DNA of 45,565 bases from Trachelipus rathkii (GCA_015478945.1 JABUQX010078488.1:7501-53065), one strand, 5' to 3'; shown: positions 1 through 14,720, numbered from the stretch's first letter. Made by a program: numbers and translations. Notes: a model not told the origin generated them from the sequence alone.

Positions 1-91
1 TAAATATAAATTTATATTAATATTATTTATATATATTATATTTTATATATATTATATATATTTTATTAATATTATAATTATATTTTATATT

Positions 92-143
<52 letters not shown>

Positions 144-210
144 TTAATAATTATTAATTATATCTATATTATATATATATATATATAATAATTATATAAT
201 ATATAATTAA
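1..210. repeat. (TA)n-rich low-complexity array
   Basis: Almost pure A and T, mostly alternating TA with short TTAAT interruptions. It begins at the window edge, so its true length is unknown. Confidence 0.9.
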
Positions 211-235
211 TAATGAAGAGATAAGTATAATGAAA

Positions 236-322
236 ATTTCTTCTCCGGCCTGGAATTAAATTTTAATCTCCGGCCTCCGCTCTCAGGCCATCAAGCCAAA
301 ATTACTCTCCGGTGCATCACTA
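236..322 (-). mobile_element. CCGG-rich dispersed-repeat end, possibly a hAT terminus
   Basis: A short GC-richer patch in AT-rich DNA contains three TCTCCGG motifs and ends with CCGGTGCATCACTA. Read on the minus strand this begins TAGTGATGCACCGG. TAG/CAG starts followed by CCGG-rich subterminal repeats are typical of some arthropod hAT elements. I do not see a partner terminus or a target duplication, so only one end, or a solo fragment, can be proposed. Confidence 0.25.
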
Positions 323-3300
323 GTTCATATAATGCTATGTAGACTTTATTTGTATAAACATGAAAAAATTGTTATGTTAGCATATATTTATTGATCATTA
401 CCATTCGATGGTTAGTATATATAAAGAATAACTATCATTTTTTGATGCTATGTTATTCGAAATGATAACTCGAAATGGCCGACGTAAATCAATAGTGTAA
501 ATATATGTTATAAATTAACATTGAAAATAATGTTGAGATATGACTTGAAATTAAATATGTGATATAGAGGTATATAGTATTATTATGCTAACTGAGCTTG
601 AGTGCTAGGTTAACTTTTAACTAGTTGTTGAGTTAAGCTAATTAAGAACTAATATTATTTATTTAGATATATTCGTCGTTTGCGTAATGTTGTGATTGGT
701 TTTTCTCGAGACATGTGAGAGAGAGGATCTATTACATTTATTTTATATTTTCCCTAGCTCTAGTTAGAGTGGTCTTTTATATGTTTATGCTTAAATATAT
801 ATAATTATATATGTTATTGAAATTAACATTTATGTTATTGTTACGTTAGCATATGTATATTCGTTGGTTAGTATTATATTAATATGTCATTTTATATATT
901 GTTGATACGTTATTTATTGACACTATATATCCTGAATTGTATAAAACCATACGTATTATGTGATCACAATGAATCACAAAGCTATTCATTATATAGCATT
1001 ATCAGAACATGGACAGTAGGGAGTATGCGAATACCCATTTGCATTGGTGATTGGAGGGCGGGGAGGGGATTAGTGCTTATTGGTTTTTGATATTTACTGA
1101 TGGACGTTCATGTTATAATACTTATCAGAGCCTTATTCTTAAATCTCCTAGGTTTGTATTATCATGACTATAAACTTTCTACTTTTTTATTAGTGAATAC
1201 CACTCTACATATATTATACTTAATTTTATTGTTATCTATACTTGTGATAACACATAAATAATATTAATATTTTATTATGGTATATGTTATTGGGAATATA
1301 AATGATATAGTATATATTAGGATTCTGTTGCTACAATTAATTTTGTTCTAGGCTCGGTGCTGGAGCAAGAGAGATGGCACTTATCTGTGAGAGATATATA
1401 TAATAATAGGATTAATGATAATTATTATTATTAAAAATATATACTATATATAATAATAATTGTATAGAATATACTATGTTTACAGTGTATTATACATGTA
1501 TATCGAGTTATGGTCTGTATATGAATAATCCGACCAAGGTAATTGGATATATATTTCTGTACTAAAAATGTTACTATTTGAGATGTCTAGATGTTAGGAT
1601 TATAACACGTTAATATATATGTTAGAGATATGCTCACGAAAAAAGTCATAATGGATTATCAGTAATTTTTATGTCAGTAGCATGTCATAAAGTCTATTAT
1701 ACTATTACTGGTGTTTAGTATGTGGGAACTTTAGTTATGAGGTACAGTATGTTTTTTATCGCTGTGTCGTATTGTTAGTTAGCTTTTAGTCTATTATGAG
1801 AGTTCACTAATTATTATATTCTTAAGTTCATAGTTAACGATTACTAAATGTTATTTTATTATGAGTTTAATTGTGGAAATCATTATAATTACGTTATAGA
1901 ATTTGTTATCCAGTATGTAAAATATAATATATAATATAATATATACAGTTGATAATTAACCTACCAATGTTTTATATTATATATGATTATATTTTATTAC
2001 CTAATGAGTTAAATATAAATTATTATAATAATATGTATTTTATAGTTAAGAGATATATATATTGTAACATTATATGTCGTTAAAGTGTTAAGAATAATTG
2101 AATATATAATCGTACCTCCATTTATGTTTATAGTTCTCAAATGTGTATGTTAAAAACTATTTTCATTTTACTCATGAGAGTTATCGTCAGGAACACTACA
2201 TGTTACGGCTTTCCTAGGTATTATTATTGCTCGGATCCAACTATACTAAGTATTCGGAGTTTGTCAGAGAGGCTGTCTTTTATATATGGTGATCCAAGTT
2301 TATTTAAACAGGGTATGTGTCTATGAACTTTTAGATTTTTGGGGGTTTTCTTTTGGAGCCTTAATATTATTTCTGTTTTGATGGTATTTCCAGGGTGAGA
2401 AGTAGGAAAGTGTAACATTCTTGCCTGTTAAGTCTGGTAAAAATTTAAGCTGTGTTCACGTGTGGTATTGTGGCACATAACATGTTATGACTGTTTATAC
2501 ACACACCACTCCCCCTCTCTTACGATTTAGTTCACAATTTTTTATTATATTTTAATTTTTTGATTTTTTATTTATATACATTTAGTTATGTTAGAGATAT
2601 GCATGCGTGTGAATAGTTAACGTCTATTGTTATGATACTATATGTAATTAGTTACTTATTACTGTATTAGTTAAGTGTGGTAACATATTTATAATGTTAC
2701 GTTAACAGTTATTATTACATGTTTAGGCAGATGTCAGGAGTTGTCGATTGATGAATTATATTTAATAGTTCAGTTAATGATATCACTAAGTAATGATATT
2801 TATTATAATGAGATTAAGACTATTAATGTAATATCATTAGCATAATAATATATATCTTTTGATAATCAGTATGATTTATATACTAAAGCACTAATTATGT
2901 CTATAGTGATAAATTTTAGTTATATATTATTACCAGGTTAATATAAATTAACATTGTTTAACTATTCTTTAAGATATGCATGACAAAATGTGAATAGGTT
3001 TAAGTTCTATTTTTTGCTTGATTAGTTACTTATCTGTTTATATGTTGAATGGGAACTATATGTACTAACGTTTATAACAGTTTATTTCCATTAAGTTGGA
3101 TGAGCTGATGAACAGGAGTTTGTTCGTTGTATGTTATATATATTACTATATGATTCAGATGAAAATGCTAATTAAGCATTTATAATTATAAAGTGGAAAC
3201 TTTTGTTTAATCGATTAATTAGCAATATATTCGTTAATGAGATTTAGTTAAGTTATTAAAAAGTAAATTTGTATGTTATTTAAATGTTATATGTTAATAT

Positions 3301-4140
3301 ATATAATATATATTATCATTATATATAATATATACGATATAATAAATATGACTTGAATCAATATAGATCAATAGATAAATAGATTCAATATAGTAAATAT
3401 AGAAATCTAAGAATTATGAGTGAGCAGTTTTAGCACCGAGGTTTGAATATTTAACTGAGAATTATTTGCTGATTATTAACTTGGCTTTAGAGTAATGTAA
3501 AACAATGTACAATTAATAATTAAAGTAAAAAATATATGAACATGATATCAATAATTAACATTAATAGATCAATAATTATATATAGTATACAATAGATCTA
3601 TGAAAATGGAGTCACGAGGAGGCAGTTTGAATTATACTGAATTACTATAGATTTTAATTGCTTTAAGGTAGTTAAGTGTAAACACTCGACAATTTTAGTA
3701 AAAATAGTAAATATTATAATCTATAAATCATATAGTATCAAATAGATTTTCTAATCTAGATCAATAATCAATAGATATCAATAGATCAATAATAGATCAA
3801 TATTAAAGATTCTAAGTAAGGCATTAGAAGAGGGCATGTATTTGAATTACTGATTTAACTTAAGATTATTATTACTTTAGCTTTTATAGAGTGACATAGT
3901 ATAAATAAGTAAATTTGATGAAGTTATTAATAACTATTAATAAATAAGATATAATAGAAAATTTATTATTATTAAATTATTTATTTATTTTAATTTATAT
4001 TTATTTTTTCAATGATAGTTCTGAAACCATTATTTATTTATTGTAAACCTCACAATATTACCTATATATTGTTGGAGTCCAATATCTATATTTAGATTAG
4101 TTTATATATATTATATTTATTATATATAATACGAATGTTA
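323..4140. other. AT-rich sequence without recognisable genes
   Basis: Both strands have dense stops. The only open frames are short and AT-rich and show no domain that I recognise. T and G exceed A and C on the plus strand in the first 3 kb. Around 3340-3800 the words ATAGATCAATA and TCAATAGAT recur irregularly, suggesting an old degenerate tandem repeat. I see no RNA gene. Confidence 0.5.
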
Positions 4141-5030
4141 ATTTTACATATTGAGTATAAAATACATCCGTGAGCAATACCGAGTGACTCACAGCTTATA
4201 CGGTCCAGTGCCCAACTCTGAGAATTCACCTATGCATCTTCTAACTCCTACCTTATACCTCATTATCTCTATCACCATCCTCCTTATATCCTTCCCCTTT
4301 CTTCCTTTATGTATTTGAGACATTACCATGCAATAGTAATTATCACTTCTTTTTAATAATTTCAATGGGGACCCCCACTATCCGGGGTCCCTGTGAACTC
4401 CCGTCAGCCGAAATCCAACTTATCTCAACTCGTCTCACAAGACTCCCGACTATCAGACTCCTACTACTCAATTATATAATATTTATAATCACGTCTACAA
4501 GTTTATGTTCTATCTTACGAAAATATTTTTTAATTTTTAGGGGGGCAGAACGCTCACCCTCTACGGTGAAGAGTCAGCAAGTATGGAGATACGTAAATCT
4601 TATCGTCTCCGACGAAGAATTACGTATCTATCATATAGCTTACCACTAGTCCAAATAATTTTATAAAGCTCTTCATTATACCGTTATTAAGTAGGGAAAA
4701 TACTTGATTTTCGGGACGTTAATTTGGTAATATAATCACCTAATTGCTAGTCATAAAGTAGTAATAGGGGCAGCTATCATAAATAATAACACCTATAGGG
4801 GTTGACCTATCGGTAACTCAGGTGTAAAACCTCGCCTTAGTAATGAATTCACCTGTTATTCGATTGAGTGAATTATCGTTAAGCCTAAGTCTTTCACGTA
4901 ACGGTAAATTAGTTAACCGGCAATAAAAGTAGTAGCTAGTTAAAGCGACATAAAATAATTTCAGCTTCGATCTCGGGGGGTAGCCTAACCCACCCTTATA
5001 TAATATTATAATAACTCTTACTACTATAAG
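4141..5030. other. Unidentified higher-complexity island
   Basis: Base composition is less AT-biased than the flanks, with several GC-rich words and short inverted repeats. An open frame of 94 codons (4365-4649, plus) has no recognisable motif, and its reading shows no codon structure I would defend. I cannot assign a function. It could be a decayed transposon or non-coding RNA sequence. Confidence 0.3.
4368..4391. other. Perfect 8-bp stem-loop
   Basis: GGGACCCC (4368-4375) and GGGGTCCC (4384-4391) are perfect inverted repeats around an 8-nt loop. This is a striking GC stem in AT-rich surroundings. No poly-T tract follows, and its function is unknown. Confidence 0.6.
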
Positions 5031-6560
5031 CTAGACTAATGAAATATTTCGACATGATTAGTATTACTAAGCTTAAATACCTTATATCAATAGATACAAT
5101 AATACCAAGTTTTAGACACGATGCCCCTCTTATATTTTTTAGAGAAAATCGCCTATGCATCTGCTATTCATATAAGCTGTCCAAATTACTTATAAACTTA
5201 AAACTATATATCTGGATAGTAATAGTATTAAAAGTTAGAATTATCCCCTCAAAAGTGTAAATATTAAACATTGAACAAATTTCGTAGAAATCAGTACATT
5301 AATTTAAAAATTTGAATTATTAGTTCACAGACATAATGTAATAGTTATTTACCTGAACAAATAATAAACCTATAGTAAAGTTTAAATAGTTTAAATTTTA
5401 ATATTATCAAATTATATTAGTTCAATTTAATAGTTAATATACAATAATATATAAAATGAACTAGAATTCTTTAGAAGTAAATTAGTAGCAAAAACACGTA
5501 TAAAATACTTGCTATATAACTAAAAATTCATAATATTTAAGAAAATATATTTCTGAGTGAACGGCTTTAAATTATAATTGAATTAAAATAAATATAAAGA
5601 GAATTAATAAAACCCGATATGTTCATAGTTACCATTAATTATAATATTATATTAATATATCAATAATTTTATGAAGAACAATACTAGATAAAATAATTTA
5701 GACTAAATGAGAATTCATACGATAATATTTTCAGTAATATATCAAAAACGTGATAAAAAATAACTTTTTAATTAAAATAATTTTAATTATTTAACTACGA
5801 GATTTATGATACATATTATATATAATAACTAACATAATTTTATTATCTATTTATATTTTATATATCCTAAGCAATTTATGAAATTTAAATAATGGAAATA
5901 GAAAGTTAAAATTGGAAGAATAGCTTGACAAACTTATATCAACGTAATAATATTTTTATATAATTAATAAGAAAAATATTATCGTATGAATTCTCATTTA
6001 GTATAAATTATTTTATAAATAAATGAATAAATATAAAACAAAAGAGCACTTAAATAAATACACTCACACTCTCCAAAGAGATAACATATTTATTTTACAA
6101 CAGAGCAATTTAGAAAGACATATTATTTTTATTATTTTTTTATTTTTTTTTTTTTATTAATCCTCACTAATTTCAAAACACATTTTGTTAACAGGGTAAC
6201 TGAAATTTTTATTTTTTATTTATTATATTTTCTCTCTTTCAGACTTAATACTACAATTTTATTCCTTTATTTATAATTCGGTAAACATAACAGAGTTAGT
6301 TAAAATCTCATAAAAAAGTTTGCGTAATAACAAATTTTTACCTCTACTTTTCTCTTTCATGATTGATTTAATGATAAACAAAAATTGTCATAGTAATGTA
6401 TATATAGGATTTTAAATATAGTAGTGGAACATATATCATTTGCTTCAGCAGAAAATTATATTTTGTAGCACTTAGAAATTTTCTCAATTTCTATCTACAC
6501 CATATTATTTATATAATGCAAATATACCCGTCACTGCTTTATTGACCTTTGCCTTATCTA
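5031..6560. other. AT-rich intergenic sequence
   Basis: The sequence is A-rich on the plus strand with no recognisable gene. A 73-codon open frame at 5039-5260 has no known motif. Poly-T and T-rich runs occur near 6125-6160. I see nothing else. Confidence 0.45.
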
Positions 6561-6574
6561 TGCAATATAATATC

Positions 6575-7180
6575 ATTATAAATATATATATATATTATAA
6601 TTAATATATATATAATATATTATATTAATATATATATAATAAATATGAAATATATATATATATATATATATATTAATATTAATATATATAATATATATAT
6701 TAATTAAATATAATATATAATAATATATATATATAATATATTATGAATATTATAATTATATATATTATAATCTATAATATATATATTATATAATATAATT
6801 TATATATGAATATAATATGTTATATATATAATATAATAAATTAAATATATATATATTAATATATACTACTTAATATATTATATTAATATATAAATTATAT
6901 ATAATTAATATATATAAATATATAATATATTATATATATATATAAATATTATTTATTAATATTATTATATTATATATATATAATATATATAATAGTATAT
7001 ATATAAATATATGATATATTAATATAATATAATATATATATAATATTATATAGTAATTATTATATAAATTATTATAATATATAAATATTATATAATATAT
7101 ATATATAGTAATATAATATAATATTAATATATTATATAATATATATATATAAGTAATTAAAATATAATTTAATACATAAT
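6575..7180. repeat. (TA)n-rich array
   Basis: About 600 bp of imperfect TA dinucleotide repeat with frequent TAATA and TTAATA steps. The Tyr/Ile/Asn-rich open frame on the minus strand here is a by-product of the repeat. Confidence 0.9.
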
Positions 7181-8070
7181 ACATAATGAATTATAATATT
7201 AATTACCTATATATATATAGAGTATATATATACTACGATAATACTTCTATAGTAAATAAAAAGATTCAATAAAGGATAATTCTATATTATCTTACGTACC
7301 ATTTTTATAAATTGCGTGAAAAATTTACTAAAGCTCATTTCTAAGAGAGTATTACAATTATCTTTTCGTTCACTTTTAAGCACTTTGGGAATTATTATAT
7401 GCTCTTATAATACATATTACTATAAGCAAATTTAAGAATTATTCTATATGTATAGTTCTTAAACTAGATATAGTACGCGCTGTTTAACAGAGGCAATAGG
7501 AGAGGTCAAAGGTATCACCTTACTAATATAATATAAAAAGTAAAATAAAGTAAAAGCATAACTAATGGTATATTATAAATAATAAAATATTCCTAAATTA
7601 CTTATTTTATTGAACTTTAATATAATGTTTATAATAATTATTAGCAAGATAACTTAATTTTACATTAAATAATCATTTATTTATTCTTTTCCAGATAGAC
7701 CATTAATTTTCCGAGATAATATTACATTGGACTGGAGGCCTTCGATTGTTGTACTACTTAAAGAAGAAACTACTTGAGGTTTCATGGCAACGTAAAAGAA
7801 AACGCTTACTTACCATGTATTAGTAGTAGCTCGTTTATTGAGGATTTATTATTCCAAAAAAGAGTCATCCTTGAGAGCGAAAGTCACACAAAATAATACT
7901 TTAGCTCTCTAAATAAATTATTGGGCAACTCTTACTCTATCAAATTATAAATATGAGTATTTGATCACTGCTTTGCTCATATAAAATTTAAAACATTATA
8001 CTTAAAAACAGTTTCAAATACCTATTTATGATACGCTTGAATTTTTGTTTGGTAAGTAACCGCATGTTCC
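7181..8070. other. AT-rich spacer between TA arrays
   Basis: Mixed sequence, mostly AT, with no open frame of note. No motif, tRNA or transposon end is recognised. Confidence 0.4.
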
Positions 8071-8352
8071 AATATATATTTAATATATAGTAATATTATG
8101 ATATATGATATATATATTATATATATATATTAATATATACTATAATATATATTAATTTATATATATATATATTTTATATATATATATAAGTAAATTATAT
8201 ATATATATTAATATTTATAATTTTATATATTGTATATATATTATATATATGTCTATATATATATTATATATATATTAATAATATATATATATTATTATAT
8301 AATATATAGTATATTATTAGTATATATATATTTTATTAGTATTATATATATG
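8071..8352. repeat. (TA)n-rich array
   Basis: Imperfect TA dinucleotide repeat with ATATTAATA steps. It ends abruptly at a purine tract. Confidence 0.9.
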
Positions 8353-8447
8353 ATAGAGAGGATAGAGAGTTAAGAGAGATGATGAGTCTGAGAGATGGAA
8401 GAGAGAGAGAGTAGTGAGAGAGAGATTGAGATGTGAGAGAGAGTAAG
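8353..8447. repeat. GA-rich purine tract
   Basis: The sequence switches from TA repeat to a run dominated by GAGA and GATGAG on the plus strand. Pyrimidines are rare. It is a degenerate (GA)n microsatellite adjoining the TA array. Confidence 0.75.
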
Positions 8448-9000
8448 TTGCCTGAATTAGTAATATTATTTATTTTTTATAATTAAACTTAGTTATATAT
8501 AATATATGTTTATTTATAGATTTTATGGTTCTAATATTGAGCATATAGTGATATTTATTAACTTATAGCATATGTATAATTCATATTTCTGATATTATAT
8601 TAATCGTAATTATATGCTTCGAGTATATCGTTGATTAAATTTCACTCATAGTAATTATATAAACAGGTGTTGTAGTAGCGGTGTTAGTGTTATTTAATTA
8701 ATTTTTAGTGGGGCAAATATTTTGAAATAATATTAAGTATAGTTTAGCAAATTGACATATATATATGAGGTTCTTTATTTATAACCATGTCTCCTCAGTT
8801 TGCCAGTAACTTATTGTGAATTAATGAAAAATTCACAGTAGTCTTATTATTAAAAACTGCAAATGATCTAATACATACCAAATTAATCAATATCTCACAC
8901 TTAAAATATATTAAATCACTATAATACAAAAATCACAGTTAATGATTTATCTTAAAATGAGTGTGGTTATGACTTGAGCTTAAGTTAGGTTTGTTGGTAA
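8448..9000. other. AT-rich spacer
   Basis: No recognisable coding or RNA feature. Confidence 0.4.
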
Positions 9001-11400
9001 AGCGTGAATTAAAAGATGGTTCTTTATATAGTTGAGAGCCTGTATTGTGTGAGGTCAGAATTTAGACACCTCACTACAAAAGACTGTCATAATTGCAAAT
9101 CAAGCATGCGAACATCCAGATTGACACAAAAATTCACACCTGTCAATATCGAGAGAGCATATCTGAAAGCGCGAATAGATGCGTCTAGAGAGACAGATTC
9201 AAAATGTACACAACCTACAACGCTGCGACGATCGCAACCCGAGAGCAAAGCAGTACAACTACGCTAAGAACGTAGAAATAGTTACCGATGGTAGATAGCT
9301 CATTGTAGTATTTCAACAGAGCACCGTTGAGTATAGATATAATGAAAATTGGGACATTTACACTATGATGTATACACTGGAAGAGAGAACTATAGACAGA
9401 ATTTTCAAGAATCACTTTGGATCGCTTTGTTCCCGAGAGAATCTATTGAGGAGGTCTATCTTAGTGGTAGAGACGAAGAGGAAATGAGAACACCTCAAAG
9501 TGACCGCTACCAGGTACATTAATTCTAGTTGAAGTCGAAGTAACACCGAAAGTACCTCAACATGCGAGAGCGCGAATAGGGACATAGCACAAGCATATGA
9601 ATCTATAATCATTAATACCGTTATGGTGATACAAGTTACTCATGTTTATTCATTCGAGTTAAGATCACAGAGGCAGAGTTTGCGAGTTTCTTTGGTTTCA
9701 AGATGGTACCGCGAGTGTAAGATAATCTTGTGATTATTATATTTATCTTTTGAGTGCATATAGGAAAGAACGCAGAGAGGAATTGAGAGCTGACTATTAA
9801 ATCCTGATAAGTAGCTGAGGAGACAAGAAGTATTTATTATATAGCCACGTATGTCGCGTAGTAATTCTTGTGAAGTAAAGAAGTGTGAACACGACCGAAC
9901 TCTGCGAGACACCACGATGAAGCAGTAGATCGTGGTCTAGATATTAATTATCAACACATGGCGTGCAGATAGCAGGGAAAGCATTTTGATACCATCAAAA
10001 AATTAGTATTGGAGTCTCGAGATGGTTTTAAGAGGTATGTGGCGAGAAAGACTATGATATACACAGTGACCAAATTAGAGGTTGAGAGGAGAGGTGGAGA
10101 ACTTTACATTATATATAGCACGACGCCATGTATCGATAGCTGCAATCGTTGAATAACACTCGGTTAGTGTCTCAGAGTGGAGCGCACTATAGCGACATGT
10201 ATTATTGTGTTGTGGGGACTAGGTATGCGTGATGGTTAAGATCAGGAGTAGTCTAGACATGGATGAGTGAAGTATTGTCGAAGGGTCTCAAAAATTAGTA
10301 CAGTGAACCATTAGCGCCCCATATGCCGTTAGTCATGCAAAAGATAGATATCAATATAGTTTGAGGAGGCTCGAGGAATGTAGTGAAGCCTAAATCTGGT
10401 ATACCATGCACAAACAGGAACAGCTCCTGAATAAATTATTAAAGGATGGTGGTATTTAAAGTTGGAGTAAGAAAGGTAAATTATTGTCTTGAGCAGAATC
10501 TGAACCATTAGATAGTCAGAGAGATAAAGATTTAATCCGGGACATATTCCGTCGTCTCTATGTTTTTTTCCCTTTTCCACGCTATTATCCGAAGACTAAG
10601 CAACTTTAATTCTTGAGATAAGAGAGAGGAAGAAAGCTCTAATATACCACAATAATAGCGATACAGCCTATATATATTATGCGAAAAACCTATAAATTAA
10701 CATATCACAATTGACAACAGAAATGCTTTTGAGATGCAACAGCCTATCTATATATCTTCACCTGAAAGGTTATATAATTAGCATAATTAGAGAGGCGTAA
10801 TTAATGTACAGTAGACTAGCTATGAATAAGTGCGAACCTAAACGTATATCTTGGCCAGATATATAATCTAGAGGGTGAACTAGAGACTTTGCATAAGAGG
10901 AGAGTATTTAAAAGAAGACGAGAGTGTCGGTATCTCTGGATTTATTTGAGATATATTTTTATAGATGCGATATTTGGATAGTGATTAGTATACACAGAGA
11001 GAGTTGCTATTATTATCATGATGATTTGGTTTGTTCTGAAATGTTATGAGACGCCTGGAAACTTCCTAGGTCGTATATTATTCTTAACTAGACTAGTATG
11101 AATTGAAAGTTTCAAGTCCGGACAGAGGTACAGTGGAGGTTATGCATAAGGAAGTTGAGACGCACGTATGGAGTCTTAGGTGGAAGTGAAGTCGCGCATC
11201 TGTAGAGTCGGTCTCAGAAGATGAGAAAGACGAAGAAAGGAATTTACATGCAGATACAGAGATGATACGAGAGATGGAGCGCAGACTCTAGCATGTAATG
11301 TGACAGGATGACAGTGTGCGATTATCGCTCCTATCTTGAGACAAGAGGGATAAGATATAGACTCACAGAGGATACAGTTTGTCGCCAATTATATTAATAT
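9001..11400. other. Unrecognised mixed-composition block
   Basis: About 2.4 kb with noticeably more balanced composition than its neighbours and a purine bias on the plus strand (many GAGAG, GAGCG and CGAGAG words). Open frames of 66-89 codons occur on both strands: 9016-9267 plus, and 9412-9612, 9646-9915, 10329-10580 and 11176-11388 minus. None has a domain that I recognise, and they do not join into a common frame. It may be a heavily decayed gene or transposon, or uncorrected low-quality sequence. I do not assign a function. Confidence 0.3.
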
Positions 11401-12290
11401 AGTAGATATCTATTATTATTGAGAAATATATATATGATATATCATCAATTACAATGAGGGCAAGATTCTAATGTTTAACTATGCCTTTAAAAATAATTCC
11501 TACCAGTTTATGAGGTAGGGAATATACTATACCACAAAAAATTACTCTAAACTCCACGAAAACTAATACGTTATTCTACTATTGAGATAAAGACTATATA
11601 GAATACTTATAAATGGCCTAAACAATATGGTTATTATATATATTTTATTGAACTAGATCAATTATTAATTTGACTGTATTAAATATATGAATATAGACCG
11701 TGAATTTATATTACATAAACATATTTGCACTAATCTCTTTCGGAACAAAGGAGGAACATTATTCAAACATATTATATTAAAAACCATTATTACGTTAGAG
11801 AGAATGATTTACAAGATTAGTGTTTACTTACTTGATATTTAAATATAGACTTTAGGTACTGATCGCCAACTAATTATCAATCACAATACAATAACGGTAC
11901 ATCTGTATTAAAATATATAGTAGTAAGTATTATTTTTCACTTTAGCTCATAATATATATCGTATAAATGATTACATACCCTTATTATACACGAAGCAACG
12001 AATTGTATGATATATCGGGCAAGACTGTAAAATTTTGTGACATTATTTATTCTTGATATCTAAAAAGTATAATGACATGTGAAAAATATACTTTTAAGTA
12101 CAGTATTATACAAATATCCAATCTTATACGGTTAATGAAAAATATTTATAATAGTAATATGATTTCGTAAAAAGAATAAAAGAATAATAAAATATTACAT
12201 TATTCATTCTCTATTTCAGTGAGTATAGTATATTATTGATAATTGGTGAGTTACATTTAATAACATTGTAACTCATTCCATATATGATAT
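11401..12290. other. AT-rich spacer
   Basis: No gene, RNA or transposon terminus recognised. Confidence 0.4.
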
Positions 12291-12317
12291 AACTATATAT
12301 ATATAATACATATATAG

Positions 12318-12357
<40 letters not shown>

Positions 12358-12865
12358 TATATAATTTATTATAGTAATATATATTATGTTAGATATATTT
12401 ATATATATATATATATATATATATTAATACGTATAATATATATATATTAATATATATATAATAAATATATATATATATATATAATATTATAATATATATA
12501 TTATAATATATCATTAACATGTCAATATTATATATATATTATAGTATCATTATAATTATTGTGGTCATGGTGATAGTTAGGTTAGTGAACAATATAGTGT
12601 ATTAAATAATATATATATTAATAAATAGTATTTAATTATATATATATATATATAAATATATACTATATTATATAATATATATAATATATATATTAATATA
12701 TATATATAAATATATATATATATAATAATATATTAATAATATATATAATATATTATAATATATATATATAAATAAATATATATATATTAATATATTATAT
12801 ATATATATATAAAATATATATTATATAACTAGTATTTATATAATATATTATACGTATAAGCATGT
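12291..12865. repeat. (TA)n-rich array
   Basis: Imperfect TA dinucleotide arrays broken by one non-repeat stretch near 12540-12600. Confidence 0.9.
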
Positions 12866-13170
12866 ATAGGTGAGCCTCGAGCTCGACGGAGTGACTGCAA
12901 GGTGAGGTAGGGAAGTTTATTTACCCATACCTACCGTTAAGGGTAGGTAGCGTGAGATGAGACACCCTCACCGCATCACACACTATACACAAACCAAAGA
13001 GCGGGTGGTTTCCGAGAACTCATATTTACTATACCCGGAGGGGGGAGAATTAGTACCCTACCCTATAGCCGCTGATGGTTACTACTCACTGAGAAATATA
13101 GGCCGAGAGACTCCCTCACGATATCTGCACTTGGGGTTAATTACTTTAAGTTAAATAATAAAGGAATACT
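12866..13170. other. Short complex island between TA arrays
   Basis: A sharply bounded island of about 300 bp with GC-richer content, flanked by TA-rich DNA. It contains the inverted pair CCTACC/GGTAGG near 12929-12948 and a 65-codon open frame (12957-13154) without known motifs. It could be a fragment of a mobile element. No identification is possible by eye. Confidence 0.3.
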
Positions 13171-13175
13171 TATTA

Positions 13176-13242
13176 TAATTAGATAAAGTCTAATTATTTA
13201 ATACTCACTAGAGTAATCACTATAATAAATAAGTGATACTCT
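13176..13242. other. Two adjacent stem-loops
   Basis: TAATTAGA (13176-13183) pairs with TCTAATTA (13189-13196). AGAGTAATCACT (13210-13221) pairs with AGTGATACTCT (13232-13242) with one bulged A. Both are AT-rich hairpins with no known function. Confidence 0.5.
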
Positions 13243-13930
13243 ATATAGGGTAGGAGTGAGTATATACTATATTAGCTTTCTTTTATATATATATATTAAA
13301 ACTATATATATTATTAAATCTAAATATATATTATTATTTATATTTTTTATATATATTTCTTTTAACATATTACCACACTTAAGTCAAAAGCATGTATCAC
13401 ACCTCAATAGATTCCCACGTATATTAATACTATTGAATAAATCTAGAAGAATAAAACCATAGTTTATGCCTGTTCTATATTTTACCTACTACACTAATTT
13501 CATTTTATAATTTATTTTCTATGTAATATTATGTATTTTATCATATAATATATATTACTTCTTGCGTTCACCACTTGATAATTGGTATCTCCTCACGCCT
13601 ATTTACTTTCTCTCACATTTTCACTATATGCACAATTTACAAGCACTCCCTCATTTTTCTCACTCGCTTCACCTTGCGATCTATAGTGATGAAGATATTA
13701 TTTGAAGATGAGGAGTATATCTAGCACATAGCTAAGAGCGAGCGCTAGAGAACTCATTTAATTTAAATAATCTTCTCGCAATCATTATGGAAATGCGGAA
13801 GTATAAAGAGAGGTAATATTCTGAAAATAATGCTTATTATACCAGAATGAGTGGATAGCCCTACAAAGGTATATTTTTGAGTACAGGTCACATTATGTTG
13901 TGCTAATTATGATCACTTTCAAAGTTTAAA
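13243..13930. other. AT-rich spacer
   Basis: T-rich at 13260-13560. A slightly GC-richer stretch at 13680-13780 contains GCGAGCGC. A 68-codon open frame at 13256-13462 is Tyr/Ile-rich and repeat-derived. No gene recognised. Confidence 0.4.
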
Positions 13931-14180
13931 TACACTATTATATAGTATATAATAAATATATATAATAAATATAGTATATATATAATATATATTATATAAA
14001 ATTATATAATATAACTATATATATATAAATATACTAATATTATTATATGTATAATATAATAAATATAGATATATTATATAATTATATTATTATATAATAT
14101 AATCATAATCTTTAAAATATTATTTGGAGGTGCTATCTCATTATTTATTTCAGAGTTCGTAGTAGTAATATACTATAATA

Positions 14181-14217
<37 letters not shown>

Positions 14218-14520
14218 TGTATTATATTAATATAATTAAATATATAATATAATAGTTATATATATTTATATAATAATATAATATATATATATATATATAT
14301 TAATTATAATATATATATATAAGTATATATTATATGATATATATTTATATATATTATTATAATTATTATATATCATATATATATAAAATATATATATATA
14401 TATATAATATAATATATAATATTAAATATTATATAATAATTATTAATATATTATATATATATATATATTATAATATATACTAGATATATATATATATATA
14501 ATATATATATAATATAAATC
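13931..14520. repeat. (TA)n-rich arrays
   Basis: Two TA-rich blocks are separated by about 60 bp of mixed sequence near 14110-14170. Confidence 0.85.
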
Positions 14521-14720
14521 ATAGTGATAAAAATAATTATTATGTACAAAGAAATAACGTGAGTATTTATAAAAATAAAAATGAGAAATTGAATGAATTA
14601 TATACTTTTATAATATTATAATATTTTATTTTATGTTCATTATTGTTGTCATTAACTATTCTTTTTGAGAGCAACAAAATTTTCCAATACCCTATACATG
14701 ACATGGAACTACATAAGATT
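14521..14720. other. AT-rich spacer
   Basis: Non-repetitive AT-rich sequence with no recognised feature. Confidence 0.4.

Noticed and set aside
3100..3130. CTGATGA as a hammerhead ribozyme core
   Set aside because: The required GAAA and conserved stem arrangement do not follow. Other CTGATGA words (19404, 24990, 25743) fail in the same way.
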